From the NCBI RefSeq assembly GCF_000426545.1, contig NZ_AUFO01000015.1:1-64000 (forward strand): a stretch of DNA of 64,000 bases. The letters are read 5' to 3'. Position numbers and translations under genes: made by a program. Positions 46,426-55,155 of this stretch are shown piece after piece. Source of the DNA: Paenibacillus massiliensis subsp. panacisoli DSM 21345 (GTDB lineage Bacteria > Bacillota > Bacilli > Paenibacillales > Paenibacillaceae). Every line of letters starts with the position of its first letter. The stretch's first letter is position 1. Under the pieces are notes generated by a model. That model was not told the DNA's origin, searched no databases, and was given only the letters and a program-made list of their open reading frames with translations.

Positions 46426-47523
46426 TCATTCCTCTGTAATCCCCTTCACCGTCTCCCCTTCGATCAGTACAGGTGTGTAGTAGGTACTGTTCTGCAGATC
46501 CTTCTTACCCTGCAACTTCTTAATCACCCAGTCTGCAGCATCGCGCCCCATCTGCTCCTGAGGGTGGGTCAGGGTGGTAAGTCGGATATTCGCATTCTTG
46601 GCGATATAGGAATTGTCCTGCCCGATAATGGATAACTCATCCGGGATGGATATATTCAGCTGACGGCATACATTCACTACTTCGAGCCCTACCTCATCGT
46701 TATAGCAGACCACAGCCGTCAAGACGTCTCGATTCTCCTGCAGGAAGGCCTTCAGGCTGGTGGAGAGGTCCTGCTTCGTCTCGGTATTGAAGGAGAGGAC
46801 TTGCTCCGGGTGGAAGCGCAATTTGGCTTCACCAAGCGCTTTGATGTAGCCCTTCATTCGATACTTGCCTTGCAGGTCGTCCATCTTGGAGATGATTCCA
46901 ATCTGGGTGTGGCCCTTGGAGATTAGTTCCTTGGTGGCCAGATAGCTGGACTGCACATCATCCAGGCAGAAGAAGGGAACCTCCAGCTCTTCATAGTAAG
47001 CATTAATCATGATGAAGGGGACATCCTGCTCTTTGAAGGAGAGGTAGTAGGCGATATTAGGATTGAACAGATTGCTCTTCGTAGGCTCTACGATCAAGCC
47101 GTCCACGCCGAAGGACAGCATCATTTCCAGGGCCTTCTTCTCCTGAGCCACGTCATTATTGGTGCTGGCTAGCAGCAATGAATAATTATCCTCATTCAGT
47201 CGCCCTTCAATCCCGCGAATAATAGACGGAAAGATATAGTCAGAGATGTACGTCGTAATGACACCGATCGTCTTGTTACCCGTATTCCCGCTGGCCTTGG
47301 CCCGATATTGGTGGCTAACATACGTGCCAGAGCCCTTCTCGCTTCTCAAGAATCCCTCATTTGATAATTCCAATATAGCTTTGCGAACCGTCTGACGGCT
47401 CACCTGATATGTATCCTGCAAAGCGGATTCTGTGGGGATTTGTTCGCCTACATTGTAGACCCCGGACAGAATGTTGCTTTTGATATCGTCAATGATCACC
47501 TGATATTTTGGCTTCAATTTCAC
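46426..47523 (-). CDS. araR: AraR, arabinose-responsive repressor (GntR/LacI chimera)
   Basis: A 365-residue repressor. The N-terminal 70 residues are a GntR winged helix (P-T-E-S-A-L-Q-D-T-Y-Q-V-S-R-Q-T-V-R-K-A-I-L-E-L). Residues about 85-365 are a LacI/GalR-type periplasmic-binding fold that binds L-arabinose (I-G-V-I-T-T-Y-I-S-D-Y-I-F-P-S-I-I-R-G-I-E). This fusion is the known AraR architecture of Bacillota. The start is GTG at 47523 with GGAAG before it. It is divergent from the arabinose catabolic genes, and two AraR-like boxes lie between. It should repress them, and perhaps the polysaccharide operon, in the absence of arabinose. Confidence 0.93.
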   Translation of the reverse strand: MKLKPKYQVIIDDIKSNILSGVYNVGEQIPTESALQDTYQVSRQTVRKAILELSNEGFLRSEKGSGTYVSHQYRAKASGNTGNKTIGVITTYISDYIFPSIIRGIEGRLNEDNYSLLLASTNNDVAQEKKALEMMLSFGVDGLIVEPTKSNLFNPNIAYYLSFKEQDVPFIMINAYYEELEVPFFCLDDVQSSYLATKELISKGHTQIGIISKMDDLQGKYRMKGYIKALGEAKLRFHPEQVLSFNTETKQDLSTSLKAFLQENRDVLTAVVCYNDEVGLEVVNVCRQLNISIPDELSIIGQDNSYIAKNANIRLTTLTHPQEQMGRDAADWVIKKLQGKKDLQNSTYYTPVLIEGETVKGITEE

Positions 47524-47583
47524 TCACTTCTTCCATAGTTGTTCGCATACGAATTCACGCTTCTGAATTATTTGTGTGGACAT

Positions 47584-47636
47584 ATTTTAGCATGATATAG
47601 AGATTATTCAAACCGTTCGCCAGCTTGTACATACAA
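47584..47636 (-). promoter_or_regulatory. araR promoter and AraR box 1
   Basis: TTGTACATACAA (47625-47636) matches the palindromic core of known AraR operators (TTGTACGTACAA) with one change. On the minus strand TTGAAT (47606-47611) and TAAAAT (47584-47589), 16 bases apart, form a plausible promoter for araR just downstream of the box. Confidence 0.65.
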
Positions 47637-47717
47637 AGAAAGATACTGAACATAGACTGATTCGCACAGGATTCATAACAACCTATCTATAGTTGTGTGT
47701 ATATATAATAATGACAA

Positions 47718-47747
47718 TTGACAAATGTACGTACAAAAAAATATACT
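47718..47747 (+). promoter_or_regulatory. Promoter of the arabinose operon with AraR box 2
   Basis: TTGACA (47718-47723) and TATACT (47742-47747) are 18 bases apart. The AraR-like palindrome ATGTACGTACAA (47725-47736) fills the spacer, so a bound repressor would directly block polymerase. Its centre is exactly 100 bases from that of box 1. Confidence 0.8.
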
Positions 47748-47820
47748 AAGGCTGTAAGTGAAGGAAAGCGCCTTCTTTCGATTATTAGGCTATTCATACC
47801 GTATCAGAGAGGGGACCAAC

Positions 47821-49443
47821 GTGAGCATGAATCATGAGCAGATTCAACAAGCGGTTACCGGGGGAGACACGTCCCTTGGGATCGAATTCGGTTCCACCCG
47901 CATCAAAGCCGTGCTGATTGATCGTCGCTTTGAGACGATCGCATCAGGCAGCTATGAGTGGGAGAACCTCCTGAAGGATGGTTATTGGACGTACAACTTG
48001 ACGGATATTATTACAGGTATGCAGGAAGCTTACCGTGAGATGAAGGAAGAAGTGGAGCGGACGTATGGAGTCCCTCTTCAAAAGATAGGCTCGATAGGCT
48101 TCTCGGCCATGATGCATGGATATATGGCATTTGACAGCACAGGGGAGATGCTGGTTCCATTTCGGACGTGGCGTAATGCGACAACTGGCGCCGCTGCCAA
48201 GGAGCTGACCGAGCGATTCCAATTCAATATCCCTGAACGCTGGAGCATCGCGCATCTCTATCAGGCTATGCTGAACGAGGAACAGCATGTGCCTCGCATT
48301 GATTTTATAACGACATTAGCTGGGTTCATTCACTGGCTGTTGACAGGCAATAAGGCTATTGGTATCGGGGACGGCTCGGGTATATTCCCGATTGATGAAG
48401 CCACGCAGGATTACCATGCTGTGATGATCGAGCAGTTCGATGAGCTAGTCGCCGCCAAGGGTTACTCATGGAAGCTGAAGGAGATCCTTCCCCAAGTATA
48501 CGGTGCAGGGGAGCAGGCGGGAGTACTCAGTGAAGCTGGGGCCCGCATGCTGGATGTATCACAGCAATTGCAGCCGGGCATTCCGCTCTGTCCACCGGAG
48601 GGGGATGCCGGGACAGGGATGGTGGCGACGAATAGTGTGCGGAAGCGCACCGGGAACGTCTCGGTGGGGACTTCTGTGTTCGCCATGATCGTGCTGGAGA
48701 AGGAGCTATCCAAGGTCTATCCAGAGATTGATCTGGTCACAACGCCGAGCGGCAGCCCTGTCGCCATGGTACATGCCAACAACTGCTCCAGTGATCTTAA
48801 TGCGTGGCTGGGTCTATTCCGTGAGTTCTCCGAGGCGATGGGTGTGAAGGCCGACCCGAACCAATTGTTCGGTGTACTGCTGAATAAAGCACTGGAGGCT
48901 GACCCGGACGGTGGTGGCTTGCTGAGCTATGGCTATTATTCGGGCGAGAATATTACAGGTCTGGAGCAGGGGCGGCCACTGTTCGTCCGTTCACCAGAGA
49001 GCAGATTCAATCTCGCTAACTTCATGAGAACGCATCTATTTGCAGCCTTTGGTGCTTTGAAGCTTGGAATGGACATATTGACCAAGGAGGAGCATGTGTC
49101 TATTGATGGCATTCTCGCTCATGGCGGTCTGTTCAAGACCCCTGTCGTGGGGCAAAAAATGGTGGCAGCGGCCATGAACGTGCCCATCTCCGTGATGGCA
49201 ACGGCTGGAGAAGGCGGTGCATGGGGCATGGCCATTCTGGCTTCCTATATGGCGAACAAGGAGCAGCAGGAGAGTCTGGAGGACTTCCTTGATGAGCAGG
49301 TCTTCAAGAATGCCGACGCACAGGAGATGGCTCCAGATGCCTCGGATGTGAAGGGCTTCGAGCTGTTCATCGAGCGGTATAAGCAAGGTCTTGCCATTGA
49401 GCAGGCAGCAGTTGACCATTTTCTGGAGAATGGAGTGAACTAA
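47821..49443 (+). CDS. FGGY-family carbohydrate kinase, probable L-ribulokinase
   Basis: A 540-residue sugar kinase with two actin-like domains. The phosphate-1 loop is [16 protein letters not shown] near residues 20-35, and the C-terminal [13 protein letters not shown] and [12 protein letters not shown] blocks form the ATP site. Its position before araD and araA points to phosphorylation of L-ribulose. The sequence does not look like Bacillus subtilis AraB (which opens with a G-V-D-F-G-T-L-S-G-R motif), so it is probably a non-orthologous ribulokinase. The frame extends to 47758, but GTG at 47821 (then ATG at 47827) has the GAGGGG site. araD follows after one base. Confidence 0.85.
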   Translation: MSMNHEQIQQAVTGGDTSLGIEFGSTRIKAVLIDRRFETIASGSYEWENLLKDGYWTYNLTDIITGMQEAYREMKEEVERTYGVPLQKIGSIGFSAMMHGYMAFDSTGEMLVPFRTWRNATTGAAAKELTERFQFNIPERWSIAHLYQAMLNEEQHVPRIDFITTLAGFIHWLLTGNKAIGIGDGSGIFPIDEATQDYHAVMIEQFDELVAAKGYSWKLKEILPQVYGAGEQAGVLSEAGARMLDVSQQLQPGIPLCPPEGDAGTGMVATNSVRKRTGNVSVGTSVFAMIVLEKELSKVYPEIDLVTTPSGSPVAMVHANNCSSDLNAWLGLFREFSEAMGVKADPNQLFGVLLNKALEADPDGGGLLSYGYYSGENITGLEQGRPLFVRSPESRFNLANFMRTHLFAAFGALKLGMDILTKEEHVSIDGILAHGGLFKTPVVGQKMVAAAMNVPISVMATAGEGGAWGMAILASYMANKEQQESLEDFLDEQVFKNADAQEMAPDASDVKGFELFIERYKQGLAIEQAAVDHFLENGVN

Positions 49444-49444
49444 C

Positions 49445-50140
49445 ATGTTGGAGCAACTGAAAGAGGAAGTATACCAAGCGAATCTGGAGCTACCCAAGCA
49501 AGGGCTCATCAAATATACCTGGGGCAATGTGAGCGCTATGGATCGTGAAAGCGGTCTGTTCGTGATCAAGCCCAGCGGCGTGTCTTATGAGAACATGAAG
49601 CCCAGTGACATGGTCGTGGTCGATCTGGACGGCCAGGTCGTCGAAGGAGATATGAGACCTTCATCCGATACAGCGACACACGCCGTGCTGTATAAGCATT
49701 ATGCTGAGATAGGTGGCATCGTGCATACGCACTCCACCTGGGCGACTGCCTGGGCACAGGCGGGGCTGGATGTACCTGTCATGGGAACGACGCACGCTGA
49801 TACCTTCTACGGCTCCGTACCATGTGCACGCTTCCTGACCCAGGAAGAGGTAGACCGTGGCTACGAGGCAGAGACAGGCCGGGTGATCATCGAGACATTT
49901 GAGGAGCGTGGATTGGATATTCTGGCCGTGCCCGGCATTTTGCTGCAAGGTCACGGGCCATTTACCTGGGGCAAGGATGCCAAGTCAGCGGTCATGAACA
50001 GCGTGGTGCTGGAGGAAGTGGCGAAGACGAACCTGTTCGCTCGCCAGCTGAACCATTTTGCACCGGAGCTGCCGCAGCGCATATTGGATAAGCACTATTT
50101 GCGCAAGCACGGCAAGGATGCCTATTACGGGCAGAAGTAG
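49445..50140 (+). CDS. araD: L-ribulose-5-phosphate 4-epimerase
   Basis: A 231-residue class II aldolase-type zinc epimerase that converts L-ribulose 5-phosphate to D-xylulose 5-phosphate, the last step from arabinose to the pentose phosphate pathway. Y-T-W-G-N-V-S near residue 24, I-K-P-S-G-V-S-Y near 41, S-S-D-T-A-T-H near 75, the zinc-ligand pair H-T-H-S-T-W-A-T-A near 95-103 and Q-G-H-G-P-F-T-W-G near 167-175 are all present. It starts one base after the kinase stop, indicating translational coupling. Confidence 0.95.
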   Translation: MLEQLKEEVYQANLELPKQGLIKYTWGNVSAMDRESGLFVIKPSGVSYENMKPSDMVVVDLDGQVVEGDMRPSSDTATHAVLYKHYAEIGGIVHTHSTWATAWAQAGLDVPVMGTTHADTFYGSVPCARFLTQEEVDRGYEAETGRVIIETFEERGLDILAVPGILLQGHGPFTWGKDAKSAVMNSVVLEEVAKTNLFARQLNHFAPELPQRILDKHYLRKHGKDAYYGQK

Positions 50141-50167
50141 CTGCAACCAGTCGGGGTGAATGATCTT

Positions 50168-50320
50168 ACGAGCATCGTCGTTAGCGGAAAGCGGGGAAGC
50201 CCTAGAGAAACGAAAGTGTCCGCCTTTAAGATGGCTGTTCAACCGTTATTCATCTTAGATGAAAGAACAACAAGCTTAACAGCTGTCGACCGGGCTCCCC
50301 GCTTGTAGCGACTCTACACT
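50168..50320 (+). repeat. Dispersed palindromic repeat between araD and araA
   Basis: The ends are imperfect inverted repeats: TAGCGGAAAGCGGGGAAGCCC near 50182-50202 against the CGGGCTCCCCGCTTGTAGCG segment near 50291-50310. The centre contains TCCGCCTTTAAGATGG. It matches the copy at 46153-46342 in reverse orientation and the partial copy at 10305. It lies in the transcribed spacer of the arabinose operon and could fold into a long hairpin in the mRNA. Confidence 0.78.
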
Positions 50321-50389
50321 CGCCACATTTAATCCGATCAAGTTACTACATTCTAAATATTGAGTCCATATCCTAAGAAAAGAGGTAGA

Positions 50390-51820
50390 ATGACCATGAC
50401 AACCGCAGTGAAAAAGGAATTCTGGTTCGTGGTAGGCTCCCAGCATTTATACGGGGAAGAGGCATTGGCGGAGGTTAAGGCACATGCGCAGGAGATGACA
50501 GATGCGTTGAATCAAAGCGGCATCCTGCCTTATCCACTTGTGTTGCAAGATCTGGCGGTCAGCGCAGACAAGATTACGACGATTATGAAGGAAGTCAATT
50601 ATCGCGATGAGGTAGCTGGAGTCATCACCTGGATGCACACCTTCTCCCCAGCAAAAATGTGGATTCGCGGAACCAAGCTGCTGCAGAAGCCTTTGCTCCA
50701 CCTGGCTACGCAATACAATGAGAGCATTCCTTGGGCCACCATTGACATGGACTTCATGAACCTGAATCAGGCTGCCCATGGAGACCGTGAATATGGGTTT
50801 ATCAATGCCCGCCTGCGCAAGCAGAATAAAATCGTCGTAGGTTACTGGGAGCGCCCAGAAGTACAACAGCAAATTGCAGATTGGATGGACGTAGCTGTAG
50901 CATACAACGAGAGCTTCAGCATCAAGGTAGCCCGCTTCGGGGACAATATGCGTAATGTCGGCGTAACCGAAGGCGACAAAGTAGAGGCCCAGATTCAATT
51001 CGGGTGGACCGTAGACTACTTTGGCATTGGAGACCTCGTGCAGGTCGTGAACGCTGTGAAGGACGAGGAAGTCGACGCATTGTTCGCAGAATATGCAGAG
51101 CTGTATGAATTTGATTATGGCACCAACAGCAAGGAATCCTGGGAAGCTAGTGTAAAAGTACAAGCCAGATACGAGATTGCCATCAAACGCTTCCTGGACG
51201 CAGGTGGCTACAACGCCTTTACTACGAACTTTGAGGATCTGCATGGCATGAAGCAGCTTCCTGGTCTGGCTGTGCAGCGCCTGATGGCACAGGGGTATGG
51301 CTTCGCGGGCGAAGGAGATTGGAAGACGGCCGCCTTGGATCGTCTGCTCAAGGTCATGAGCCACAATGAATCCACAGGGTTCATGGAGGATTACACCTAT
51401 GAGCTGGCAGCGGGTCAGGAAGCCATCCTACAGTCCCATATGCTGGAGGTAGACCCGTCACTGGCTAGCAGCAAGCCTAAGATTGTCGTGTCTCCACTAG
51501 GCATTGGCGATCGCGAGGATCCAGCTCGTCTGGTCTTTGATGGTAAGGCTGGAGACGGTGTCGTGGTGTCCATGGCGGACTTTGGCACACATTACAAGCT
51601 CCTCATCAACGAGGTTACCGCTTTCGAGCCGACTGTACCGGCTCCCAAGCTCCCTGTAGCTCGTGTGCTCTGGGAGGTCAAGCCGAACTTCCAGGACGGC
51701 GTAAAAGCCTGGATCGAGAATGGCGGCGGGCATCATACCGTGGTCTCCCTGAATCTGACGACAGATCAGATCGTGACCTATGCCAAGCTGGTGAACCTGG
51801 AGTATGTCATCATTAAGTAA
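50390..51820 (+). CDS. araA: L-arabinose isomerase
   Basis: A 476-residue manganese-dependent isomerase converting L-arabinose to L-ribulose. [13 protein letters not shown] is the characteristic start, [12 protein letters not shown] near 80-91 and [11 protein letters not shown] near 300-310 carry metal and substrate residues, and G-G-G-H-H-T-V near 448-454 closes the active site. ATG at 50390 is close to GAGGT and ATG at 50396 is an equally possible start. It is separated from araD by 249 bases holding the palindromic repeat, and ends in a strong terminator. Confidence 0.96.
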   Translation: MTMTTAVKKEFWFVVGSQHLYGEEALAEVKAHAQEMTDALNQSGILPYPLVLQDLAVSADKITTIMKEVNYRDEVAGVITWMHTFSPAKMWIRGTKLLQKPLLHLATQYNESIPWATIDMDFMNLNQAAHGDREYGFINARLRKQNKIVVGYWERPEVQQQIADWMDVAVAYNESFSIKVARFGDNMRNVGVTEGDKVEAQIQFGWTVDYFGIGDLVQVVNAVKDEEVDALFAEYAELYEFDYGTNSKESWEASVKVQARYEIAIKRFLDAGGYNAFTTNFEDLHGMKQLPGLAVQRLMAQGYGFAGEGDWKTAALDRLLKVMSHNESTGFMEDYTYELAAGQEAILQSHMLEVDPSLASSKPKIVVSPLGIGDREDPARLVFDGKAGDGVVVSMADFGTHYKLLINEVTAFEPTVPAPKLPVARVLWEVKPNFQDGVKAWIENGGGHHTVVSLNLTTDQIVTYAKLVNLEYVIIK

Positions 51821-51853
51821 TAAAAAGGAATCATCCTTAGGAGCATCATAATG

Positions 51854-51911
51854 AGAACCGTCACCGAACGCTGTTGGTATTAGCCAACGGCCGAGGTTGC
51901 GGTTCTTTTTT
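51854..51911 (+). terminator. Intrinsic terminator of the arabinose operon
   Basis: AGAACCG at the base pairs with CGGTTCT, with inner pairing of CGTTGG-type bases (GTTGG/CCAAC), followed by six T residues. Confidence 0.85.
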
Positions 51912-52019
51912 CTGTTCAGGGGCGGATTTCTGGAATCTACCCGTTGCCACTATGTGAAGTGGTACAATATACTACAATACTACATTTCGAAATACTTCAC
52001 TCAGAGAGCGGGGGATTCC

Positions 52020-52637
52020 ATGTTCCTGGATACACTAAAGAACCAGTTAGCTCAGCATCAGTCTTTATTTATCGGGGAATCCACGGCATTTCGCTGTGCG
52101 GTAATGATTCCATTGGTTCAAGTGGATGGGGAATGGCATGTTCTGTTCGAGGTCCGCTCCTATACGATGCGAAAACAGCCGGGTGATATCAGCTTCCCTG
52201 GGGGGCGCATTGATGCGACCGATGCATCACCGCTCGCAGCAGCTTTGCGAGAGACTCATGAGGAGCTGGGTATTGATCCCGAGTCGGTGCAGATTGTAGG
52301 ACCGTTAAGTCCGTATGTGGCTTCACCATCCTTCGTGGTCTATCCTTTCGTAGCGAAGGTGGATTACGACCAGATCATTCATGCGTACAATAGAAATGAG
52401 GTGGAGGAGGTGTTTACCGTGCCGCTCCAGTGGCTATTAAGCTACGAGCCTTATATGCATGAGGTGGCTGTAGAGCCTGTGCCCGCACCCGATTTTCCTT
52501 ACGACAAGATCATGAATGGGGCCAACTACCAGTGGAGAACTCGGCCCATTGAAGAGTGGTTCTATGATTACCAGAGCTACACCATCTGGGGCTTAACGGC
52601 CAGGATTCTAAAGCATTTTATAGAGATTATAAGGTAG
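52020..52637 (+). CDS. Nudix hydrolase, CoA pyrophosphatase-like
   Basis: A 205-residue Nudix protein. F-E-V-R-S-Y-T-M-R-K-Q-P-G-D-I-S-F-P-G-G matches the CoA-pyrophosphatase signature found just before the Nudix box, and the box itself reads R-I-D-A-T-D-A-S-P-L-A-A-A-L-R-E-T-H-E-E-L-G with its catalytic R-E-x-x-E-E. Such enzymes split CoA or its oxidised forms into 4'-phosphopantetheine and 3',5'-ADP. The frame opens at 51897 within the previous terminator, so ATG at 52020 with its GGGGG site is the right start. Confidence 0.9.
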   Translation: MFLDTLKNQLAQHQSLFIGESTAFRCAVMIPLVQVDGEWHVLFEVRSYTMRKQPGDISFPGGRIDATDASPLAAALRETHEELGIDPESVQIVGPLSPYVASPSFVVYPFVAKVDYDQIIHAYNRNEVEEVFTVPLQWLLSYEPYMHEVAVEPVPAPDFPYDKIMNGANYQWRTRPIEEWFYDYQSYTIWGLTARILKHFIEIIR

Positions 52638-52712
52638 CGGGGTGTCTATTCCCTTTCTCAAGCCGTTGCAGCAGCAATCGAGCTCGGTATCGTCACGCTT
52701 TAGTGTGAAGTG

Positions 52713-52738
52713 AAAGGCCCGCTGTTGCCAGCGGGCTG
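52713..52738 (-). terminator. Hairpin terminator, second sigma/anti-sigma operon
   Basis: GCCCGCT and AGCGGGC form a perfect seven-base stem; the minus strand continues CTTTCACTT. It lies 30 bases beyond the end of the probable anti-sigma gene and also faces the Nudix gene. Confidence 0.6.
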
Positions 52739-52767
52739 CTTGCCTTCTTAGTTACTTCATCTAGCTA

Positions 52768-53346
52768 TTAAAAGTTGTTGTAAATCCGCTCAGCCGTTAC
52801 CTTGCCGCTCGTCACATCCTCTGAGGTAAACCCTGATACGGCGTTGCCTACCTTGAACTCCTTGCTCACCAGTTGCTCCGACGGATCCGGCGCCGTTGGG
52901 CCTGTAATGCCGTATTCCGTAGTATCCGTTACGGTTACCCACAGTTCGCCGATCCGGAAGCTCTTGCCGTCGGCGCTTACTTCCTCGATGATGCCGTCAA
53001 TGTTAGTGACCTGCTTCGCGGTTGTTGGCGGCGCAGGCTTATTGTTGTCGACAACGCCGTTGTTCGTGCCCGGTCCGGGAGCTGTGCCGCTATCGTTCTG
53101 ATTAAGCGCAAGGACACCTACCGTCAACACGGCGCAAGCTGCGATGCCTACCTTCCAAACCTTCAGTTTGTTTTTCTTATTGGCACTTGTTGTATTGGAA
53201 GTGTTCATATGATTCTCTCCTTTTTGTGTACGTGCTTGGTATGGGTCACCCTCAAGCCCCAGTCGTTTCAGCGTCTGCTCTTGAAAATCTTCGCTTGTCT
53301 TCAATTTGGAAAGGACGTCTTTGTAGCTTGGCTTCTGCATGCTCAT
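52768..53346 (-). CDS. Probable membrane anti-sigma partner of the ECF factor
   Basis: A 192-residue membrane protein. An N-terminal cytoplasmic segment (about 1-60, Y-K-D-V-L-S-K-L-K-T-S-E-D-F) is followed by one membrane helix (about 63-82, V-W-K-V-G-I-A-A-C-A-V-L-T-V-G-V-L-A-L). A Pro/Gly/Asn linker and an extracellular domain with D-G-I-I-E-E-V-S-A-D-G-K-S-F-R-I follow, the latter resembling small OB-like or DUF5666-type folds. Its start overlaps the sigma gene stop by four bases (ATGA). The anti-sigma role is inferred from the topology and position; no zinc-finger motif is seen. Confidence 0.75.
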   Translation of the reverse strand: MSMQKPSYKDVLSKLKTSEDFQEQTLKRLGLEGDPYQARTQKGENHMNTSNTTSANKKNKLKVWKVGIAACAVLTVGVLALNQNDSGTAPGPGTNNGVVDNNKPAPPTTAKQVTNIDGIIEEVSADGKSFRIGELWVTVTDTTEYGITGPTAPDPSEQLVSKEFKVGNAVSGFTSEDVTSGKVTAERIYNNF

Positions 53347-53819
53347 AAACCTCCTATCGTTCCTTTTAGCTGTTTACGCCCGCGCGCAAGCCATGTCCCT
53401 ACGGTAGCGGGTTTGGCATGAAGAATTTCCGCGATTTCCTCCAGGGAGTAGCCTTCGTAATAATGCAAGTGAATCGGAATCCGATATTTTGGGTCCAGGG
53501 ACAATACTGCCTGCAGGACCGCATATTCTTCCCTGGGGAGATAAGTCAGGTTGTCTGGAAGGGGAGTTCTGCTGCGGAACCAACCCGTTTTCAGCATATT
53601 TTTGCTTTTATTGATCGCCGTTCTGATCAACCATGCCTTCTCATGTTCGCTGCTCATGAAGTCGGGAGCAGTCTGAAGATAAGCCAGGAATACATCCTGC
53701 GCGACTTCTTCCGCGTCGGCAACGTTTTTGAGATAGGCGAATGCGATCTTGATCAGATTGTCCGAATAGTTGATGATGGCTTGGCGAACGGATTCATTGA
53801 GCTCAGATGATTCGTGCAC
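53343..53819 (-). CDS. RNA polymerase ECF sigma factor
   Basis: A 158-residue ECF sigma factor. Region 2 is L-I-K-I-A-F-A-Y-L-K-N-V-A-D-A-E-E-V-A-Q-D-V-F-L-A-Y (about 22-47), with the core-binding D-A-E-E-V-A-Q-D-V-F motif. Region 4 is Y-E-G-Y-S-L-E-E-I-A-E-I-L-H-A-K-P-A-T-V-G-T-W-L-A-R-G-R-K-Q-L (about 120-150). The frame reaches GTG at 53837, but GTG at 53819 has AAAGGGGG seven bases before it and is preferred. It forms a two-gene operon with the membrane protein downstream. Confidence 0.9.
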   Translation of the reverse strand: MHESSELNESVRQAIINYSDNLIKIAFAYLKNVADAEEVAQDVFLAYLQTAPDFMSSEHEKAWLIRTAINKSKNMLKTGWFRSRTPLPDNLTYLPREEYAVLQAVLSLDPKYRIPIHLHYYEGYSLEEIAEILHAKPATVGTWLARGRKQLKGTIGGL

Positions 53820-53872
53820 TTCATGTCCCCCTTTCACTATGAATACAACTGAACGGCCTTTATTTTTTCACG

Positions 53873-54010
53873 CTATTTCAAAAAAATTTGACGGTCTGTT
53901 TTCCCTTTTTCGCGCTGCTCGGGGTCTCGAGCCCAAATGTGTTGATCGAGCAGCCCCAATGCAATCCCCTTGGGCGTGATGGGTCCCCACCATTCCTGGT
54001 ATCTTTCTCT
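53873..54010 (-). pseudogene. Remnant of an IS4-type (Tn5-like) transposase
   Basis: The minus strand encodes G-P-I-T-P-K-G-I-A-L-G-L-L-D-Q-H-I-W-A-R-D-P-E-Q-R-E-K-G-K, which reads like the LGLLDQ-x-W-A-R block of IS4/Tn5-family transposases, and then a stop at 53873. The sequence before it does not continue the family, so only about 40 codons remain. It marks an old insertion between the sigma operon and the peroxidase gene. Identification is from memory of the motif. Confidence 0.6.
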
Positions 54011-54288
54011 TAGTTTAATGGTGACAGGGAATTGCCTAGCGGAATGTTGCGGACGCCTTCTCGCCGCATGTCCCGCAGTCGGCAATCCGAACGATTCTAT
54101 AATTAGCTAATTAAGTATTGTTCTTTATTGGAAGCGCCGTGGGTTGTTCATTTATTGGTTATACCTATGAAAGCGATTTGAATTATATATTAGAACAATA
54201 AACGCTTGGCATTTATGATACCAGTATAGAGTACTGGTCGTTCCATTGAATTCATGATCAGCAAGAAATTCAGAGGAGGTAGGATGAA

Positions 54289-54834
54289 ATGTCGATATAT
54301 CATTATCAAGTGAACACGATCGATGGCAGCTCAGTTCCATTATCTGCTTATCAGGGCAAAATTCTAGTTATCGTCAATACGGCAAGCCAGTGCAGCTATT
54401 CCCGTCAATTCGCTGATATTCAGCAGCTTTACGATAGCTACAGGGAGCAGGGGCTAGAAATACTCGCCTTTCCCTGTAACCAATTCAACGATAAAGAGCC
54501 GGGCAGTAACGCTGAAGTGGAGCAATATTGTAGGGGCAATTTTGGGGTGACGTTCCCGTTGTTCGAGAAAATAGAAGTGAGAGGACAGAGTGCCCATCCA
54601 TTATTTCAATATTTAACGCAGCAAGCACCATTTCAAGGCTTTGATCTTCAGACTTCGAACGGTCAATGGATGGATAATTTTCTGCAAAATAAGTACCCGG
54701 ACATCTACGCCGGGGATGGGGTTAAGTGGAACTTCTCCAAATTTGTGATTGATCGGCATGGACATGTACAAGCTCGGTTCGAAACGACCATGGAAATCAT
54801 GGATATTGAACCGGTCATCCAATCATTGCTTTAG
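54289..54834 (+). CDS. Glutathione peroxidase-family thiol peroxidase
   Basis: A 181-residue GPx-fold peroxidase (BsaA-like). The peroxidatic residue is Cys35 in V-N-T-A-S-Q-C-S-Y-S, where most members have A-S-K-C-G-F-T. The F-P-C-N-Q-F motif near 65-70 and the W-N-F-S-K-F-V-I-D motif near 148-156 supply the Gln, Asn and Trp of the active-site tetrad, and Cys67 and Cys83 are further cysteines. In bacteria such proteins reduce peroxides using thioredoxin rather than glutathione. The AGGAGGTAGG ribosome site is strong and a perfect terminator follows. Confidence 0.92.
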   Translation: MSIYHYQVNTIDGSSVPLSAYQGKILVIVNTASQCSYSRQFADIQQLYDSYREQGLEILAFPCNQFNDKEPGSNAEVEQYCRGNFGVTFPLFEKIEVRGQSAHPLFQYLTQQAPFQGFDLQTSNGQWMDNFLQNKYPDIYAGDGVKWNFSKFVIDRHGHVQARFETTMEIMDIEPVIQSLL

Positions 54835-54858
54835 CATTATTTTGCTCCGTCCCACTGC

Positions 54859-54890
54859 TTAGGGCACCCAACCGGGTGCCCTAAAATTTT
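54859..54890 (+). terminator. Intrinsic terminator after the peroxidase gene
   Basis: AGGGCACCC and GGGTGCCCT form a perfect nine-base stem with a four-base loop, followed by AAAATTTT; it can act in both directions. Confidence 0.85.
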
Positions 54891-55008
54891 GCCGATGAAT
54901 TCATTTTTGTCCATAGATTCATTAATGAAGTATCACAAACAAGGCAGCATCCTGGAATCATCGCCGTGCGAGCCGTCCTTCTGATAGAACATGCAGTACA
55001 CAGGCAAA

Positions 55009-55155
55009 TCATTGAATTTCGTTTCCCTCTCGCCGCAGCCCCGGCGTGCGTCTGCGCCCCGGCAGCGGTTCAATGCCTGCTTCTCTGGGCCGCAGCCGTT
55101 CCCTGCGCGACTTGATGAATTCGCCAAGCGTGGATGCAGGACGATGTATTTTCAT
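55009..55155 (-). pseudogene. Truncated XRE/MmyB-type transcriptional regulator
   Basis: A 48-codon minus-strand frame starts at ATG 55155 with the near-perfect site AAGGAGGGTGAT. It reads S-T-L-G-E-F-I-K-S-R-R-E-R-L-R-P then P-G-R-R-R-T-P-G-L-R-R-E, the exact opening of MmyB-type helix-turn-helix regulators, which normally continue E-V-A-x-L-A-G-V. Here it breaks after R-R-E into G-N-E-I-Q and a stop. The normal protein has about 270-290 residues, so over 80% is missing. The start signals are intact, so a short peptide may still be made. Confidence 0.82.

Noticed and set aside
52873..53421. 182-codon plus-strand frame
   Set aside because: Antisense to the sigma/anti-sigma pair, which has clear motifs and coupling.
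54933..55127. 64-codon minus-strand frame
   Set aside because: It is the wrong frame of the truncated XRE gene; the frame beginning at 55155 has the family motif and the ribosome site.
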